Shown: in pieces, positions 62,808 through 64,000 of the stretch
How positions within the stretch are numbered: position 1 is the first letter of the stretch
How the letters are laid out: each line of letters starts with the position of its first letter
From: Yponomeuta sedellus
Lineage: Eukaryota > Arthropoda > Insecta > Lepidoptera > Yponomeutidae
Direction: 5' to 3'
NCBI GenBank assembly: GCA_934045075.1
Contig: OW203734.1
Coordinates: 6,144,516-6,208,515 of the forward strand
DNA: 64,000 nt
Notes under the pieces: model-generated
What the model was told of the DNA's origin: nothing
The model's input: only the letters and a program-made list of their open reading frames with translations
The model's database searches: none
Translations under genes and position numbers: made by a program

Positions 62808-62905
62808 AAAACTTTCGTAAGCACAACATCGGAGCGAAACCTGGTCGGACTCTTCCGATATAACAACACCCGTAAGTAGATCCGGGCTAAAAGTCTGCAA
62901 TGTCT
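62808..62905 (+). repeat. J repeat, copy 2 with inverted interior
   Basis: Starts like copy 1 ('actttcgtaagcacaac'). It then continues with the reverse complement of copy 1's remainder ('atcggagcgaaacctggtcg', 'ccgatataacaacacccg'). Confidence 0.75.
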
Positions 62906-63344
62906 ACTTTGCTGTATATTGCTACTCTACTCTATTCTACGATATTCAAATGAATTGCACACGACTCGTAATTACAGAATAAAAAAAGTCCTTGCTAAAT
63001 GGATTCGAATATGAGGCGATAACAATACGTTGTTACACGTTCCATATCCAAACAGTAAAGTGGTTCGAATTATGTAAAACCTCCTTTCTTCAAAACGCAG
63101 AAAAAACTCCTTGGCCAACTTTTCTCGAACAAAGACAAATCACAAACACTCGGGGCGCAAAAACAAAACGTGACAGTGGCGAAACGAAAGAGGTAGAGTT
63201 CAGAAACACTGCGCAACAATCGCTTAGGTACTTTTTTAACCGTCAACAAAAGGAGGTTGTATAAGTAACTTATACTTTTTGTTCCCGCTAGCGTATGGAG
63301 TTCACAAACTTATTGCACTAATATAACGTAACACACACAAAAAA
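62906..63344 (+). other. Unassigned region with a 90-codon ORF
   Basis: ORF 62992-63264 (Lys/Arg/Thr/Gln-rich C-terminal half, 'NTRGAKTKRDSGETKEVEFR') is not part of any repeat I see here. No domain recognised; low support as a gene. Confidence 0.2.
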
Positions 63345-63612
63345 CTACAGTCCCTACTGCTGGGGTACGGGTCTCTTCCTGCGTCGCAGGAAGGTCAGGC
63401 CATACTACATCACGGGGACCAAGTTCGGGTTGGTGGAGGATTGTAAGACAGTGGCGGGCCTTACTGACAGTTATGAAGCCGCCCATAAGACTTCTGACAT
63501 AATAAATAAATAATAAATAAATAAATATCATAAGACCTCTGACTGTTGTTGTTGCGTAACCCAAGTGATTGATTCCAATCACTCGGTTCCGCTAGGCTAC
63601 GAGCGATCTTAA
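63345..63612 (-). mobile_element. S5 SINE with internal deletion
   Basis: Tail and body 63345-63500, an AAATA-rich insert (63501-63530), then directly the 5S-like head ('gttgcgtaacccaagtgatt', 'ggttccgctaggctacgagc'). Confidence 0.82.
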
Positions 63613-63654
63613 CTAATGCGAAATATAGGTAACGGAAAACATAAAAAAGATAGA

Positions 63655-63800
63655 CATATAAAAACAATTTATACAATTGATAAAGGGGAAGATAAAACGA
63701 ATCCGGAAAGGAATGTGTATGCAACGACAAATGCACATGGATGAAGCCAAGGTGATCTGTCAGGATCGTGGCAAGTGGCACTCCCTGGAGCTCTATTTTT
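63655..63800 (+). mobile_element. L-b LINE 3' fragment
   Basis: 'tgtatgcaacgacaaatgca', 'ggatgaagccaaggtgatct', 'gtcaggatcgtggcaagtgg'. Cut at the right. Confidence 0.65.
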
Positions 63801-64000
63801 GAATCACTCGTATGAAATTGTATCGTCGAATGCGACTTATGTCACACTCGTCTTCTAAGTCGCATGATCTAGTTTTTTCGTATTTTTGAATCGTTCGCCT
63901 GAAGTGTTGCCAGTACAATTTGAAGTATTGTATTTTATCCGTTCCACGCAGAAATTACAAAAACCGGAAACTACCGTAACGGAAACGGAACGTAAAATAT

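Overview
This is 64 kb of an A+T-rich insect nuclear genome, most probably a moth or butterfly. The reasons are the repeat content (SINE and LINE tails with the TTTCCTCACGATGTTTTCCTTCACCG-type motif, mariner, a CsRn1-like Ty3/gypsy element), single-copy-looking sequence near 35% GC, and no bacterial-style gene packing. I cannot place it to species. I find no intact host gene, no canonical tRNA and no complete rRNA gene. Almost everything I can identify is transposon or satellite.

Family labels used below. S5 = a SINE of about 371 bp whose head is derived from 5S rRNA (about 21 copies or pieces). SINE-A = tRNA-derived, 307-310 bp. SINE-B, SINE-C and SINE-D = three other tRNA-derived SINEs; SINE-E = a SINE-like repeat without an obvious head. 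K = a repeat with a CTCACGATGTTTTCCTTCAC tail. H = a repeat ending near CCGCAAAGTAACGCCTGAT. L-a to L-e = five kinds of LINE 3' end: L-a (RTE-like RW..D tail), L-b (tail encoding CQDRGKWQSL), L-c (CR1/Jockey-like WNALP tail), L-d (tail GATAAGACCGCCAATTGTA), L-e (tail TTTACGTTGAAATAAA).

Layout. 1-6.3 kb: an ATT microsatellite, an inverted SINE-A pair, and two copies of a 774-bp TA-flanked DNA element. One copy is empty (2093-2866). The other (3342-5308) carries a decayed mariner and itself sits inside an L-e LINE tail. 6.3-17 kb: scattered S5, K and LINE tails, an LTR remnant and a tandem SINE-A array (12.4-13.4 kb). 17-30 kb: a TATG microsatellite, more S5/LINE debris, several perfect hairpins and an 83-bp minisatellite. 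30.78-36.93 kb: the only intact coding unit, a complete CsRn1-clade Ty3/gypsy retrotransposon. It has identical 294-bp LTRs, a tRNA-Trp primer site, gag with a CHCC zinc finger, and pol with protease, RT, RNase H and integrase. A roughly 1-kb GC-rich repetitive leader precedes gag. 37-49 kb: S5 copies, one split by a roughly 1-kb insertion with target duplication and another split by a SINE-C; a second microsatellite grown from the same seed sequence as the first. 49-64 kb: more nested SINE/LINE insertions, a LINE C-terminus with a possible PD-(D/E)XK-type endonuclease, a solo LTR with CRE and TATA motifs, an 84-bp perfect palindrome and an 82-bp-arm SINE-A palindrome.

The most notable items are the 5S-derived SINE family (with target duplications and one twin-priming-like inversion), the fold-back forms of SINE-A, and the young LTR retrotransposon with its odd leader. 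Coordinates of old repeats are approximate to about 5-15 bp. All family assignments come from reading, not from database search.
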